From: Pseudomonadota bacterium | GTDB taxonomy: Bacteria; Pseudomonadota; Gammaproteobacteria; Burkholderiales; Burkholderiaceae_B | Direction: 5' to 3' | NCBI GenBank assembly: GCA_023427945.1 | Contig: JAEYZR010000284.1 | Location: forward strand, 1 to 5,769 | Length of the DNA stretch: 5,769 nt | Shown: piece after piece, positions 5,257-5,769 of the stretch | How positions within the stretch are numbered: position 1 is the stretch's first letter | Layout: each line of letters starts with the position of its first letter | Translations under genes and position numbers: made by a program | The notes under the pieces: model-generated | The model's database searches: none | The model's input: only the letters and a program-made list of their open reading frames with translations | Told to the model about the DNA's origin: nothing

Positions 5257-5769
5257 TCAGGGTGTGGCGGTCGCTGATCGCGACCAGTGCAATCGGTTGC
5301 CGGCCAGCCGCTTGGCTTGATCCAGCGCATTGTCGGCCCGGGCGTACCACTCGCTCCAGACGGTCTGCGGGGCTATCAGGCAGACGCCGATGCTGACCGG
5401 GCACACATGCGGCACGCCGTGGGCACGGCCGATCAGGCCATGCACTGCGCTGAGAATGAACTCGGCGGCGTGCTGCAGGCTGTCCTGGTCGGCGCTGCGC
5501 AGCAGCAGGCAGAATTCGTCGCCACCGAGGCGGCAGGCTACGTCCGGCTCGGTGGCCACCGAGCGCAGGATGTTGGCCACGCTCTGCAGCTCGCGGTCGC
5601 CGGCCTGGTGGCCGTGCACATCGTTGACTTGCTTGAAGTGGTCGCAGTCGATCAGCAACAGACCCTGCGGCGCGCCGTCTTCCTGCGCGCGGCATTCCTG
5701 CAGGTACAGGGCCAAGCCACGCCGGTTGTGCAGGCCGGTCAGTTCGTCGGTGCGCACCAGCTCGCGGGT
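5257..5769 (-). CDS. Diguanylate cyclase, C-terminal GGDEF domain (N-terminus outside window)
   Basis: These 170 residues form a nearly complete GGDEF domain, which condenses two GTP into the second messenger c-di-GMP. The frame is open at the right edge, beginning TRELVRTDELTGLHNRRG, the usual entry to the domain, so any sensor or membrane region lies beyond the window. LLLIDCDHFKQVND carries the first metal-binding aspartates and guanine/phosphate contacts. The signature GGDEF is intact at nt 5512-5526, and VSIGV follows further on. The inhibitory I-site (RxxD five residues before GGDEF) reads TEPD, so its Arg is missing and product feedback is probably weak or absent. No EAL or HD-GYP domain follows; the protein stops soon after the domain. 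Codon use is as GC-rich as the carboxylase gene and unlike the cassette. The stop is 13 bp before the cyclase start, so the two are probably cotranscribed, but a shared function is not shown. The upstream sensory input cannot be judged from here. Confidence 0.93.
   Translation of the reverse strand, partial: TRELVRTDELTGLHNRRGLALYLQECRAQEDGAPQGLLLIDCDHFKQVNDVHGHQAGDRELQSVANILRSVATEPDVACRLGGDEFCLLLRSADQDSLQHAAEFILSAVHGLIGRAHGVPHVCPVSIGVCLIAPQTVWSEWYARADNALDQAKRLAGNRLHWSRSATATP

Noticed and set aside
5244..5330. 29-residue N-terminal extension of the cyclase from an ATG at 5330
   Set aside because: It overlaps the GGDEF coding end in another frame and looks like random sequence. The ATG at 5243 has a well-spaced GGGAG.
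1..5769. tRNA or rRNA genes, CRISPR arrays, insertion sequences
   Set aside because: I looked for cloverleaf arms, regularly spaced direct repeats, terminal inverted repeats and transposase motifs and saw none. Nearly all of the window is accounted for by protein-coding genes.

Overview
The window is high-GC gammaproteobacterial DNA, most likely from the Xanthomonadaceae (Lysobacteraceae), with Stenotrophomonas or a close relative as my best guess. The guess rests on strong GC bias at third codon positions in the flanking genes, a leucine-catabolism type biotin-dependent carboxylase, and above all a three-gene cassette whose families I remember as characteristic of this group. No search was run; species and family names are recognition from sequence.

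Layout, left to right. (1) 1-1044, + strand: the C-terminal 347 residues of a biotin-dependent acyl-CoA carboxylase alpha subunit, probably 3-methylcrotonyl-CoA carboxylase, with an intact EAMKMEH biotinylation motif. It ends in a 10-bp GC-rich hairpin that contains its stop codon. (2) 1063-2244, - strand: a SagB/nitroreductase-like flavin dehydrogenase. (3) 2423-2722, + strand: a 99-residue nitrile-hydratase-leader-like (NHLP) small protein, the predicted modified peptide, divergent from the dehydrogenase. (4) 2709-5243, - strand: an 844-residue class III nucleotide cyclase-like protein with one transmembrane helix, a TolB-like middle domain and a long TPR region. (5) 5257-5769, - strand: the C-terminal GGDEF domain of a diguanylate cyclase, running off the right edge and lying 13 bp upstream of the cyclase gene.

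Genes 2-4 match the predicted peptide-modification cassette known to me only through NCBI/TIGRFAM family names: 'putative modified peptide' (TIGR04509), 'putative peptide modification system cyclase' (TIGR04510) and 'putative peptide maturation dehydrogenase' (TIGR04511). To my knowledge its product and chemistry are uncharacterised. A working model is that the small protein is the substrate, the flavin dehydrogenase oxidises it, and the membrane-anchored cyclase/TPR protein senses, scaffolds or signals. No YcaO cyclodehydratase, radical SAM enzyme, peptidase or exporter lies in the window.

The cassette is visibly less GC-rich than the carboxylase and GGDEF genes on either side, so it looks like an accessory block set between two housekeeping-type genes. 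The strand arrangement is notable: the precursor gene diverges from the dehydrogenase and converges on the cyclase gene with a 14-bp overlap of the two 3' ends.
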